A DNA stretch of 64,000 bases from Epiperipatus broadwayi (Eukaryota; Onychophora; Udeonychophora; Euonychophora; Peripatidae): contig JAQFVV010006271.1 in the NCBI GenBank assembly GCA_028023455.1, positions 4,673,366 through 4,737,365 on the forward strand, written 5' to 3'. The position numbers were made by a program, and so were the translations under genes. Below, piece after piece: positions 1-10,410 of the stretch. Below the pieces are notes generated by a model. The model saw only the letters and a program-made list of their open reading frames with translations, did no database searches and was not told the origin of the DNA. Numbering within the stretch: position 1 is the first letter of the stretch; every line of letters starts with the position of its first letter.

Positions 1-500
1 GAGTTGGGTCGCCATTGTAACGTTTTTCGTATTACTAGGCCACTATACGCCTCAAATTTATATTTGCTTCTGATAATTATTTATAATCTCACTATATTGA
101 TATGTTTGTATACATACACAGACAAATAAATTAAAAATAAAATCTAGATATGATATAGAATAAAATATATTTTTATATTACAACAAAATAATATATGACA
201 ATACCTGCAATATAATCATATAATCATAACATATAAAAGCTGTTTTCGGCATTTTTTATATTTTTTCCCTTTTCAATATGTCTTGGTTAACTACAAAAAT
301 AACCTATAATGCATACATTGTCACATATCTACTGTCTCTAAATAAAATTATCACAAACCTCTAATTTATGCTTTAATATTTTTATAATACCACATATTAT
401 ATAACCCTCCAATCACTTTTCCTTATCCAATGATTCATTTAAATAATTATCGTTTTATAAATGTTCATACAATATTTCTGTTATAATTAATGTAATTAGT
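1..500. other. AT-rich non-coding flank
   Basis: I see no gene, tandem array or inverted repeat here. It is low-complexity AT-rich sequence to the left (3' side) of the PLE relic and may include its decayed 3' flank. Confidence 0.6.
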
Positions 501-502
501 TT

Positions 503-1436
503 TCAATATATTTTCCTTCTATTTATTTCTTTAATGTAATTTAATGAAATCATGTTTTTAACACGATCTATTGTTTGTCCATATTTTAAGTAGTGAAAAT
601 ATAATGCAGATCTGTCATTTCTCCACTTAATAGCATTATAATGTTCTTTAGCCCTTTCTTCTAATTGTTTTGTTGTATGTCCATAATAAACCATACTGCA
701 AACATCACAACTATTTTTATACTATACCGTTTTTATATTTTATACCATCTTTTATTTTATAATTCCCTACTAATATATCAAGATTTTTACCATTTGTCCA
801 TCCTATTTTAATTTTTTTATGTATATAATTTTTATTTTTTAATAATGTATGATAAATTTTATGAACATATAAAAGATTTACCCATTTTATATTTTCTGGT
901 TCACTATTATTACCTAAATTATATTGTTTATAATTAAACAATATATTTCTAATGCTTCTATAACTAGTATATAAATTTATAAATTGCTATTTTTGCAAAG
1001 TCGCTATCTATCTATCCGTTTTATATTTATCATTTTTATTTTTAATTTTTTTTTTTTTAGGACGATTTTTTGTATCCTTGCCTGTTGCGAATTCATAGAA
1101 GTTATTTTTTTAAAATTTATCTTCTTTAATGAAGGGTTTTAATATAATGTTATTGACATCAATGTCTATATCTAAATACTTTATTTTGACATCAGCTTCT
1201 ATAAGTGTAAATTTTATATTATCTATATTATTACTAAGGTAATTATACGTTTTCTTTATAATTCTTTTATAACCAATTATTAATATATCATCAACATATC
1301 TAAAGTAATGTATTATATCTTGATTTTCTATTCTATTGTTAAGAATTTTGATTTCTATTTCGTTGATATATATTGACGGCTTTAATTCGCTTTTGCACAC
1401 CCCTTTATTTATTCCTATGTATACTCTAACATTCAC
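503..1436 (-). pseudogene. Penelope-like element relic: RT C-terminal part, linker and GIY-YIG endonuclease
   Basis: Three open pieces on the minus strand follow PLE order. At 1436-1110 is a reverse transcriptase fragment: a degenerate GV(C)..LKPSIYINEIE block, then the catalytic FRYVDDILIIG, then a FTLIEADVKIKYLDIDI block typical of the RT palm-thumb transition. At 941-717 is a linker. At 694-503 is a GIY-YIG-type nuclease, with SCDVCSMVYYGHTTKQL giving a CxxC pair just before the modified YYG motif and then ERAKEHYNAIK. The linker and nuclease are in different frames (shift near 715), with more breaks between 941 and 1110, so it is dead. The RT N-terminus is not recognisable. The nuclease differs clearly from the PLEs at 38-47 kb, so this is a separate PLE lineage. 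RT copies RNA into DNA and the GIY-YIG nuclease nicks the target; family assignment is from motif order. Confidence 0.75.
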
Positions 1437-1449
1437 TATTAAATATAAA

Positions 1450-3772
1450 CTATTATGTATTAAAATTAAACCTTCTTCAATAATATTACTTCTAAATCAT
1501 TAATATGCATAGATAATTTCTGTATTAAATCTTATTTGCAACACTTTACAATCATATGCATAATGTAAATAATTAGTCAACTATCACAGTAACAAAGATT
1601 ATTAATATTGATTTAGTATATGTCCTGTTCTGCTATTGAATACCATGAATTACCAAGTTTAATTTTATTCAGTTTAATACAGTAGTTTTCATCCATTTAA
1701 TTTTATTCACTTTATTAATTTGCACATTTTTTTCCCATTATTAATTTCATTTTACTGATATTGTTCAGTTTATTATTTACTATTTCATAAAAATGACTAA
1801 ATATTTTTTGTTGCAGCAGTATATTAAAGAACTGTAGTGTATATTGAGACATAATCGGCTGGATGTATTCACTGCATGGAAGTGTACATACTTTAGGATT
1901 TCTAAAAAGGGAAACCCAGAAGAAATATTTGCTCAATTTAATGATGTACACTTAAATTATAAGTGAATAATATTAAGAAAAATAAGTTATGTTTTTCTCC
2001 ATCACACTTATTAAATGAGAAAATTAATTACAAGCTGAATTTATGAGATATTTTAAAATTGATATAGTAAATAAGTTTAGTACAATACTGTGTCAATAAA
2101 TATTTGAATTACTACAAAGTTGTAGTTGAAGCAGAAAGATAGATTCTGTTAAATGTTATCATGTCATTAAATATACTCATGAAAAATTATCTGCTCCCTG
2201 CATCAGTCATGACAATGAGCAAATAATAAACAACAGAAACCATGATACTAGAACGTATATGTCATATTCATTTGATTTAAATCAAGAATCAGACTTATGC
2301 TGCATCTTTCTAGAACTCTGAGAGACTGCATTTCTATGTTCCATTGTGGCAATTTTTGCTTAGTCATGTATTCAAGTATATGGTCAGTTCACTGAATTTA
2401 AATTCAAAAGAAATATATCATTCTACCATAGATTCTTTGTAATATTATACTTACTCAAATGTAAAAACCCATCATTCACAAATTATTCTTAAGTGTGCAC
2501 TTTGGTCAAATCTTTAAAAAAGTGAAAGATCTAAATCATGTATATTTCCAATCACTTCTGAACCATTTGTGTTCAAAATTTTTAATCCAAATCCGAATAT
2601 TTTTCATGAACTGTTTGATTGCTGAAAGAAATGTTTACTGGAGATACATTTATTATTAATTTGTAATATATGTCCACAAATAGATACCATTATCTTTTCT
2701 ATTATTATTTAATTGGTTAGCTCTTTTTATTATTTTGCAAATATATTTGTATAAATAAATATATTTCACAAATGATAAACGTTAGTCACAAATCGTAATT
2801 TATGACTTCTGATTGTATAGGACCAACCAGTGATAGATGATAACATATAGAATATTGTGTATTAAATGAGTATTGTTTTTTTTTTGTAATGAAAATTATA
2901 TTAAAAAGGAAAGAATTGGATAGAGTATGCGATGTGAAACAAAATAAATTATGAAAAATGAAACGGATTGGGCTCAATATAGCTTAACTATTTATTTATT
3001 TATTTATTTATCAAGTGTTAAATGTAAAATAATTTCTAGAATTAATCTGTTTAAAAAACTATCTGACTGTATTTCAAGTTGAAATACATATATTTTAAAG
3101 ACAATTTCCTAGGCATTAACATATTTTTCTGAAGAATAAGAATACTGTTAAAAGGGAAAATGCACAAGTAATATTTTAAATAAATTAAATATTACGGTGA
3201 TATTTATTACTTCCTGTTGTTTAATTTATTTATGTACCAGATATTAGGGAGGTTATTTCACAGAAAATGTTTACTATGATCATAAACTGTGCTTTCACAT
3301 CTTTTCAAATTCAGATTGATTTCTTGAATGTTCAAGCAAAAAAAGTTTTAGATGCATAAAAAAATAATATAGAAAATAAATTTTCTGCGAATGTGTTCTA
3401 TTGTATCAATAGTAAACCAAATTGTTTATGATATTTATAAACGTTACTGAATTACATTATGAGATGCAATACAGCCAATGAATAATGAATTTTTTTTACA
3501 TGGAATTTAACAGTATTTGCTTTACATAGGGGTTATCAAAAATGAGTCATGTAAAATATAGTAAATAGATTCCATATATGTACATAAATATATAGAAATG
3601 AAAAATTTAATAATAGTGTTTCTATTCCTTTGTTAGATTTTCATAATTTTTTTAAAATAATTTTCTGTAAATTCTGAGTTGTCTACAAAAGGAAACTGCA
3701 TGTCAAATAATGGGATATTTATATAAATTATCTTATAAAAAAACTGTGTTTAATATATTGTGTTGTAAATAT

Positions 3773-3773
<1 letters not shown>
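1450..3773. other. AT-rich non-coding stretch
   Basis: No coding motif, repeat array or RNA gene recognised. A short ATTT-type simple repeat lies near 2990-3012. Short open frames here are fortuitous products of low GC. Confidence 0.6.
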
Positions 3774-3860
<87 letters not shown>

Positions 3861-3861
3861 G
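3774..3861. repeat. (AAT)n microsatellite
   Basis: About 29 uninterrupted AAT repeats directly abutting the first family A unit. Each later family A unit ends in a short, interrupted AAT run before the next GTCAGATG start, so this long array is probably an expansion of that internal run. Confidence 0.95.
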
Positions 3862-4004
3862 TCAGATGTCACATGACATATATAGCTTGCAATAACCAAT
3901 ATGTAAACTTAAGAGCATGCTAACGCTCTAAACAAACTTTTTTTTTATTATGATAAATGCTACTACAAGAGAAGGCATTCAAATCATCTTTATCTTAAAT
4001 TGTC

Positions 4005-4056
4005 CCCATCCCCAGATGACCTATGGGACTTTTCAGTGAGGAGTTGGGACATTAGA
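4005..4056 (-). ncRNA. Hammerhead relic, family A unit 1 (core deleted)
   Basis: Minus strand. CTGAAAA and the stem II remnant are present, but the GAAA strand and helix III present in the other A units are deleted, so it cannot fold as an HHR. It is recognised only by alignment to the copies at 4419 and 4799. Confidence 0.5.
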
Positions 4057-4418
4057 TTCAAAAAACCAACTAAACCTAAGCATTTATCTAAAAGATACTT
4101 CTCAAGAAGAAGATCTAAACCTTTAGACATCTGCATGTCTTTAAAGTCAGCTCTCCAACTGAAAAAATTATATGGGCCTGAACTTAATTCAGATACTTTT
4201 TATATTAATAGGCTTAGCCATTTAATTTAGCCAAAGGCCCAACAGCAAAATAATAATGGTAATAATAATAAGTCAGATGTTACATGACTTATATATAGCT
4301 TGCAATTACCAATATAAAAACTTAAGAGCATGTTAACGCTGTAAACAAGCTTTTTTTTTTATTATGACAAATGCTACTACAAGAGAAAGCATTCAAATCA
4401 TCTTTATCTTAGATTGTT

Positions 4419-4469
4419 CCCATCCCCAGACTGGTTTTGACCTATGGATCTCTTCAATGAGGAGTTGGG
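4419..4469 (-). ncRNA. Hammerhead relic, family A unit 2
   Basis: Minus strand order matches a type I HHR: stem I 5' strand, core TTGAAGA (C3 mutated from CTGAAGA), stem II ending in GGTC, AAAA in place of GAAA, a very short helix III, then the cleavage-site TC and the stem I 3' strand with GGGG. Core substitutions predict no self-cleavage. Confidence 0.55.
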
Positions 4470-4798
4470 ACATTAGATTTAAAAAAAACAACTCAAGCTA
4501 AGCATTTATCTAAAAGATAATTCTCAAGAAAAACATCTAAACCTTTAGACATCTGCATGTCTTTAAAGTCAGCTCTCCAACTGAAAAAATTATATGGGCC
4601 TGAACTTAATTCAGATACTCCATATATTAATAGGCTTAGCCATTTAATTTAGCCAAAGCCCCAACAGCAAAATAATAATAGTAATAATAATAAGTCAGAT
4701 GCCACATGACTTATATATAGCTTGCAATTACCAATATGTAAACTTAAGAGCATGCTAATGCTCTAAACAAGCTTGAGTTGGTTTTTTTAATCTAATGT

Positions 4799-4850
4799 CC
4801 CAACTCCTCACTGAAGAGACCCATAGGTCAAAACCGGTCTGGGGATGGGG
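4799..4850 (+). ncRNA. Hammerhead relic, family A inverted unit (best preserved A copy)
   Basis: Type I layout: CCCA and TCCTCA form a two-part stem I with TGGGGA and TGGG; core CTGAAGA at 4811-4817; stem II GACC-CATA-GGTC; then AAAA at 4830-4833 where GAAA is required; helix III ACC/GGT has essentially no loop; the cleavage position would follow C4839. The only core defect is G12 to A, in a CG context (GGTC-GAAA), as expected from CpG decay. Folding is inferred by eye. Confidence 0.65.
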
Positions 4851-4952
4851 TCAATCTAAGATAAAGATGATTTGAATGCCTTCTCTTGTAGTAGCATTTA
4901 TCATAATAAAAAAAAAGCTTGTTTATTGTGTTAGCATGCTCTTAAGTTTAAA

Positions 4953-4982
4953 TAATTCAATTCAATTCAATTCAATTCAATA
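4953..4982 (-). repeat. LINE 3' tail, (TTGAA)n
   Basis: Five to six pentamers, reading TTGAA on the minus strand, end the LINE. Simple-repeat tails, rather than poly(A), are typical of several non-LTR clades and set the element's orientation. Confidence 0.85.
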
Positions 4983-5154
4983 TCCATTTATTATGTGCAT
5001 TTCAACATTTACACTTTAACAGAAATACACAATAAAAAAAAATAATAATAATAATAATAACAATGATAATAATTAAAATTTAAAAAAAAAAAAAAACAAT
5101 AATAATCAAATACAAGCTAAATACATAAAATTATATATACATATATGTTCATAA

Positions 5155-7893
5155 TTATACATTTAGTTGTTTTTTAACATTCATCACAAATTGATCGCAA
5201 AAAATATCAATATTATTAAAAGTTAGATTATATACCATTTGCAATCTATTAATAACTGATTTACCAAAGAAAGTATTTTTACATATACTAATCTTGAAAG
5301 TTTGCATTTCTCTTAATAAACGACAAGGTACTTTCAATTCTATTTTTGATATACAGTTACTGACATCAATTTTCCCATCAATCAACTTTTTCAGTAATAT
5401 CATATCCTTCAACATTCTCCTTTCTTTCAATACTGTTTTGACAGTTTGACATTCACCCATTATTAATTTATTAAATCTTTTTTCAATATTATATATTTTA
5501 GACTGAATATTAATCAGATTGAAGTTCCATATACAAGAATTATATTCTAAAACTGTAACAACAAGGGAAAAAAATAACCTATATTTTATGGAAATAGATA
5601 AATCTCTCGTATATCTCAAAATACAGCCCATCTTTCTGTATGCTTTATTAATAATACATTTAATATGTGCATTAAAAGTAAAATTGCTACAAAATATAAT
5701 TCCTAAATCAGATATAGTCTCTTTATATTTAATAACACCATTCTCAATTTTATATTGATAAACAGATTTTTCAGTTTTATTAGTATAGGAAACAATGCAT
5801 GTTTTATTAATGTTAATCTCCATGTTGTTATACCTACACCATATAATAAAACTATCTATATCCTTTTGAACCTCAATATGATCACTATAAGTAATAATTC
5901 TTTTAAATAACTTACAATCATCAGCATAAGTAAGTATCATACTATTTTTTATGCTATGATCAAGATCACACATATAAACATTAAAAAGCAATGGTGCTAA
6001 TATTCCTCCCTGAGGAACACCTATCATATTATCAAAAAAAAGAGAATTAGTTTTATCCATATGTACATAAGATTTACGACCCCTCAAATAATTGGAAAAC
6101 CACTCAACTAAATGAGGACTAACACCCAACATTTTAAGTTTATACAAAAGTCTAATATATGAAACTTTGTCAAATGCCTGAGTCATATCAAAATATACAA
6201 CATCTAATTGCTTCTAATCAGATAAGGCATGAGCAATATGATCAGATATCACCATTAAATTAGTTTCAGCAGATCTACCAGGTAAAAAACCATGCTGATA
6301 ACTAGGTAATACCTTAATCATATCTACAATAATATTACTATAAATACACCTTTCATAAATTCTAGCAAAAGGTGACAGAATTGAAATAGGTCTATAATTA
6401 CCAGAATCAGATCTATCCCCTTTTTTAAAAATTGGTACAATCTTAGCTATCTTAAATATATCAGGAATAATAGTTTTCTCAATTGATAAATTAATGATAT
6501 AATGCAATGGTGCTACCAAACATTCAGCACAGCCCTTGATAATAAAATTAGGAATATTATCATATCCCATAGAAGATTTTGATTTAAGTTTAGAAATTGC
6601 AGTAAACACTTCAGGAATTGCAATTTTATTAACATCTATATTCCAAAAACTCTCTTTATTAAATTTAATATCAACCATATTGTCATTACTTGAAGTATCT
6701 AAGTACATATTAGTAAAATGATTGATTAGATCATCCATAGAAGGCCTAATTACATTATATCTACAACTTTTACTTCCAACAATATTAAGATCTTTTATAT
6801 AATTCCAAAACATTTGTGGATTATTCCTAAAATTTTCTTCAACTCTATTTAAATTATTATTATAATCTCTTTTCATAAGAATTTTAGTATAAGCACGAAA
6901 ACCACTAAATTTCTTATACAATTCTTTATCATTAGTTAGTTTATATAACCTATGATATTTGTGCTTTCTATTTAAGCCCTTACACAATTCCCTAGAAAAC
7001 CATTTAGGATATTTGTTATTAGTATTTAAATAATGCCTAACAGGAATATATTGATCTAGACAATTTTGAACTATACCAACAAAATTATTTGCCGCTATAT
7101 TTGGATCATTTTCCATCAAAATTACATTCCAATCAATGTCCTCAAAAGCTTTATAAAGGCCATAATAGTCACCATGTTTGTAATCTCTCGTACTATTTAC
7201 CATAGGCTTTATATGTTCATGAGAACCATCTATTACAAATTCCAAAGGTGGATGATAAGGATCAGGGGGCAAAAGAGCTTGATCAGCCTCTTTGCACTTC
7301 AAATCATTCTTAGTACTAAACAATAAATCCAACATACCACCCCTAAAATTAATAATACTATTAAGTTGAATTAAACTAACCAACTCAACAAAAATTTTTA
7401 ATCTATAAAGTTTACTATTATCAACATTCTTATTACTATGTCTTGAGTAATCAGCTTCATTAAAATCCCCAACTATAATAATATCATATTTATATTTCAC
7501 CAATATATCCTCAACCTTAACTAAATATGCATCTAAATCATTCATTGGCAAAGTAGGTCGAAGATATATAGTACCTAACAATATTTTATTTTTATTTTTT
7601 AAACTAACTTCAATCCAACAAGATTCAATATTATTATCATTAATAATTATCTGTTTATGCTTTATGTCTTTTTTAATAGAAATCAAAGTACCACCTCCTC
7701 TTGTTTCATAATTATAATTTCTATCACATCTATACACACAATACCTATCATCAAATATACTAATATTATCAATTTCTTCTTTTAACCAAGTCTCTGTTAA
7801 AAAGATAATATCATATTCATTTAATAACAATTCAAATTTAAAATCAGTTGTCTTAGTTCTAAGATCACGAACATTTTGATAATAACAATTCAT
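5155..7893 (-). pseudogene. LINE ORF2: AP-type endonuclease plus reverse transcriptase, one in-frame TAG
   Basis: From ATG at 7893 the frame runs 912 codons, interrupted only by a TAG at 6216-6214; the frame continues unchanged on both sides. Endonuclease: MNCYYQNVR start (N), LTETWL (E), IIVGDFNEA (DFN) and a degenerate D.YHPPL near the end. RT: KIAKIVPIFKKGD, NYRPISILS, QHGFLPGRS, then after the stop DMTQAFDKV (motif A), GVPQGGILAPLLFN (motif B), LTYADDCKLF (YADD) and a thumb/C-terminal domain ending at 5155. All catalytic residues I can check are present. A read-through, sequencing error or polymorphism at the TAG would leave a full-length enzyme. The start was chosen because it lies next to the ORF1 stop and begins with the canonical endonuclease motif. 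Confidence 0.9.
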
Positions 7894-7899
7894 GAATTG

Positions 7900-8839
7900 C
7901 TATTTATTACACAGATTATTTTGCAAATTTATATCTTGCACTATAGTGCTAATTTCATCAACATTATCAGTCAATATAATATCTTCTGTCTTTTCTTCAA
8001 TAATCTTATTAATATTTAATATAGCATTATCCTGTGTACTATCAACATTAAAATTTCTTAAATATTTTAAATATCCATAGAAGGGCAATATGACTGCTGA
8101 CAAAGGCCAAACGTTACCAACCAAAACTTTATCAGATTCAGATTCCTCTATAGATAAATAAAATGAAGAATATTTTTTAGATTTTGTATTCAGTTTATAA
8201 CACACACTATTTATATCTAAAACATTTTTCAAATGAGCAGTCACATCTTCAACAGAAGAGTGTCATTATCCATTCTAGTTAGAAAAAAAAATTTAAATTT
8301 CTTTCTTGTCTTAACAGCTTTTAAAACATGATTAACCTGATTTCCTATAATAGGTGAAGAACTTGAATTTTTAATATTTTTATTCTTATTTTTACGATAA
8401 AATACGTTTTAAACCATCCTTTTCTTTATCTCACAACTTTCAAATAAAAGGCATATGAGTTTTAGAGGTGTATCTTGATTAGAAATCCCAGACGATTTAT
8501 CTGATGTTACTTTGTTTTCATATCTGACTGACCAACCTTCACTTTAATTGCTTTATTCTGCTGTTCATTAAATTTAGAACTTGATCTATCAGTGACACTA
8601 AAAACTGCCTCCTTTTTTAATTGATCAACTCCTTCACTTCTATTTATAGTAGAAAGTGGAGGGAAATTTAAATCAGAAACAATAGTTGCTTTTCTTTGTG
8701 CTTTAAAATAAGTGACTTTCTTTTTTATTAAAAACAACAGAATTTCTGTCTGTGCTTCTAAATCATTATTTTTATTTATATCCAAATTATTAGATGCATT
8801 TAATAACATATTTTTTATCGTAATATTTTCTTCTTTCAA
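7900..8839 (-). pseudogene. LINE ORF1 (RNA-binding-type protein), frameshifted
   Basis: The C-terminal part (8244-7900) is open: TAHLKNVLD..., SKKYSSFYLSIEES, then VWPLSAVILPFYGYLK. Just upstream, in another frame, are IIGNQVNHVLKAVKTRKK and FFLTRMDND. This order (LKAV..K, F.TR.., Y.SF, WP) recurs in ORF1 proteins of arthropod and mollusc Jockey-like LINEs, which I take to bind element RNA. A further open piece (8839-8507) is lysine-rich and likely the N-terminal region. At least one frame change near 8245 and stops between 8245 and 8506 break the gene. It ends TAG at 7900, six bases before the ORF2 ATG. Confidence 0.7.
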
Positions 8840-9004
8840 TAATTTATTTCACTTGATAAATCTACAATATTTAAAATTCTTTCAATAAAAACGAGATTTG
8901 TCACAAGAAAACAATTATTATCCATTTTGATAATTTTTTCTCCTTTATCAAAATCACGATTAGATATATTATTTCTTTATTTAGAATGTCATTACCTTCT
9001 TTCC

Positions 9005-9005
<1 letters not shown>

Positions 9006-9098
<93 letters not shown>

Positions 9099-9201
9099 AA
9101 GAAGAAGAAGAAGAAGAAGAAGAAGAAGAAGAAAAAGAAGAAGAAGAAAAAGAAGAAGAAGAAAAAGAAGAAGAAGAAGAAGGAGAAGAAGAAGAAGAAG
9201 A
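9006..9201. repeat. (AAT)n followed by (AAG)n compound microsatellite
   Basis: About 21 AAT repeats (to about 9069), then about 44 AAG-type repeats with a few AAAAAG interruptions. It sits at the 5' border of the Jockey-like LINE. Poly-Ile, poly-Arg, poly-Phe and poly-Leu frames here are translations of the repeat only. Confidence 0.95.
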
Positions 9202-9400
9202 AATATACCATTTTGTTACAGCTCGATGAGAATATCATGATACACCAATAAAAGTAGATGGAAAACCTGTCCCATGTCATAGCAATTCTGACTGCCATAC
9301 GTATTACGTATGCATTAACAAATTATGCTATGCCCAAATCATGTGTCATGTAAACACTGTAATTTTAATAAAGATTTCTACAACTAAATATATTTATTTC

Positions 9401-9406
9401 AACATA

Positions 9407-9446
<40 letters not shown>

Positions 9447-9452
9447 TTTTTT
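9401..9452. repeat. (AT)n and poly(T) tract
   Basis: About 14 AT dinucleotides followed by about 24 T. No other feature recognised between 9202 and 9504. Confidence 0.9.
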
Positions 9453-9504
9453 ATTTAAAAATAATAAGAAAAATAGTGCCTAAAGGTAATCTGGGATAAT
9501 GATG

Positions 9505-9788
9505 TAATTAAGTTCCAACCAGTAACCACCTAAACATTCACAGTAAAGTCTACTAATCAATATTTTTGACTGGTGTCAAGGCAACCTTCACACCTTTTTC
9601 ATTGTATCAATATTTCATACTCTGTAGTCAAGTTGCAAGCTTTAAGTGTTCATATATATTCAATGGACCATTAGTAAGAATGGATTTCCATTCTGTTTAT
9701 TAAAAGGTGTGAAGGTTGCCTTGACAGCAGTGCAAAATATTGATTACTAGATTTTACTATGATTGTTTAGGTAGTTACTGGTTGGAAC

Positions 9789-9796
<8 letters not shown>
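9505..9796. mobile_element. Foldback MITE with about 92 bp terminal inverted repeats
   Basis: The left arm (9505-9599, starting TAATTAAGTTCCAACCAG and including CAAGGCAACCTTCACACC) is repeated in inverse at 9701-9796, with about 100 bp between the arms. The arms are roughly 85-90% complementary by eye. Flanking TA/AT sequence hides the target duplication. There is no coding capacity; it is a non-autonomous DNA transposon of unknown superfamily. Confidence 0.8.

Positions 9797-9880
<84 letters not shown>
9797..9880. repeat. (AT)n microsatellite
   Basis: About 42 uninterrupted AT repeats between the MITE and repeat X. Confidence 0.95.
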
Positions 9881-9881
<1 letters not shown>

Positions 9882-9882
<1 letters not shown>

Positions 9883-10410
9883 CTGCTTTAACCTAACCTA
9901 AAGATGCAGGTAAAGGGGATTCGAACCTCACTTACATCTCCAGATTGTTACTAAGCGACTTGCTCCCCAAACTTCACTGGAATTTATTCCTAATGTATAC
10001 CTGGTGGTCAAGAGAAGACAAGACTCTAAGGAGGAATTTGAACATGTATATAATGATTAGGTTTATAGAAGAAAACAATGCTGGAAAGTTTTAATATTAG
10101 TGTATGAAAGACAAAAGAAAAACTATATTATTTTACATTTGCAGAGTACAACAAATTGATTAATTAAGCTGCAGGCTACTTCTCTGCAACTATATCCAGA
10201 TATGAAAGAAAGACCCTTTAAAATGACTTCACATTATAAGTTGGAAACATTTCTAGCCAATGGACAGGTTACATAATTGAAAGAGGAAGACAGACATAAT
10301 TAACACTATGGGGAGAGTACATGATTCGAATAGCCATCCAAACTTAATAACATATTCTTAGGAAAGCATTGAAAATACAGTCCTCTACTACTAACAAAAA
10401 TTCAATAGTG
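9882..10410. repeat. Dispersed repeat X, copy 1 (SINE-like, contains a B-box-like motif)
   Basis: Homologous over about 525 bp to 20654-21177: shared starts CTTTAACCTAACCTA/TTTTAACCTAACCTA, CTGGAATTTATTC, GAAGAAAACAATGCT, ATGAAAGAAAGACC and a shared end AAAAATTCAA. On the minus strand AGGTTCGAATCCCC (around 9918) matches a Pol III B box and a weak A-box-like GCTTAGTAAC lies about 35 bases before it, so a tRNA-derived SINE is possible. I cannot define terminal duplications. Confidence 0.6.

Larger units (their letters stand above)
3861..4949 (-). repeat. Tandem family A (retrozyme-like, decayed hammerhead), two full units, a partial one and an inverted partial unit
   Basis: Units start with GTCAGATG at 3862, 4272 and 4694, giving periods of about 410 and 422 bp. 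The third copy breaks near 4775 and continues as an inverted partial unit to about 4949, where the LINE begins. The ribozyme sense strand is minus for the direct units and plus for the inverted one. Landmarks shared with families B and C are a CCCATATA block (minus strand, about 4171), a GACATGCAGATGTC hairpin (minus, 4123-4139) and TTATCATAA downstream of the ribozyme (plus, 4898-4906 in the inverted unit). Each unit also contains a short AAT run. No protein is encoded; the open frame at 4000-4230 is fortuitous. Confidence 0.85.
4950..8985 (-). mobile_element. Jockey-like non-LTR retrotransposon, nearly complete
   Basis: A two-ORF LINE on the minus strand. ORF1 (about 8839-7900, broken) is followed six bases later by ORF2 (7893-5155: endonuclease, RT), a roughly 170-200 bp 3' UTR and a TTGAA-repeat tail at 4953-4980. 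The tail abuts family A sequence, so the element inserted into that array. The 5' end lies near the AAT/AAG microsatellite at 9006. No RNase H domain follows the RT. Clade is uncertain: the YYQNVR endonuclease start, the WP-containing ORF1 and the pentanucleotide tail fit the Jockey/CR1 superfamily. It is the youngest-looking autonomous element in the window. Confidence 0.85.

Noticed and set aside
4000-4230. 76-codon open frame with an Arg/Lys-rich protein
   Set aside because: Falls in family A unit 1 and is not preserved in unit 2; better explained by the repeat.
3861-4949. CRISPR-like or prokaryotic repeat array
   Set aside because: Units exceed 400 bp without unique spacers, and the entire context is eukaryotic retroelements.
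8981-9298. Open frames encoding poly-Phe/Leu and poly-Ile/Arg proteins
   Set aside because: They are translations of the (AAT)n/(AAG)n microsatellite in several frames; no gene context.
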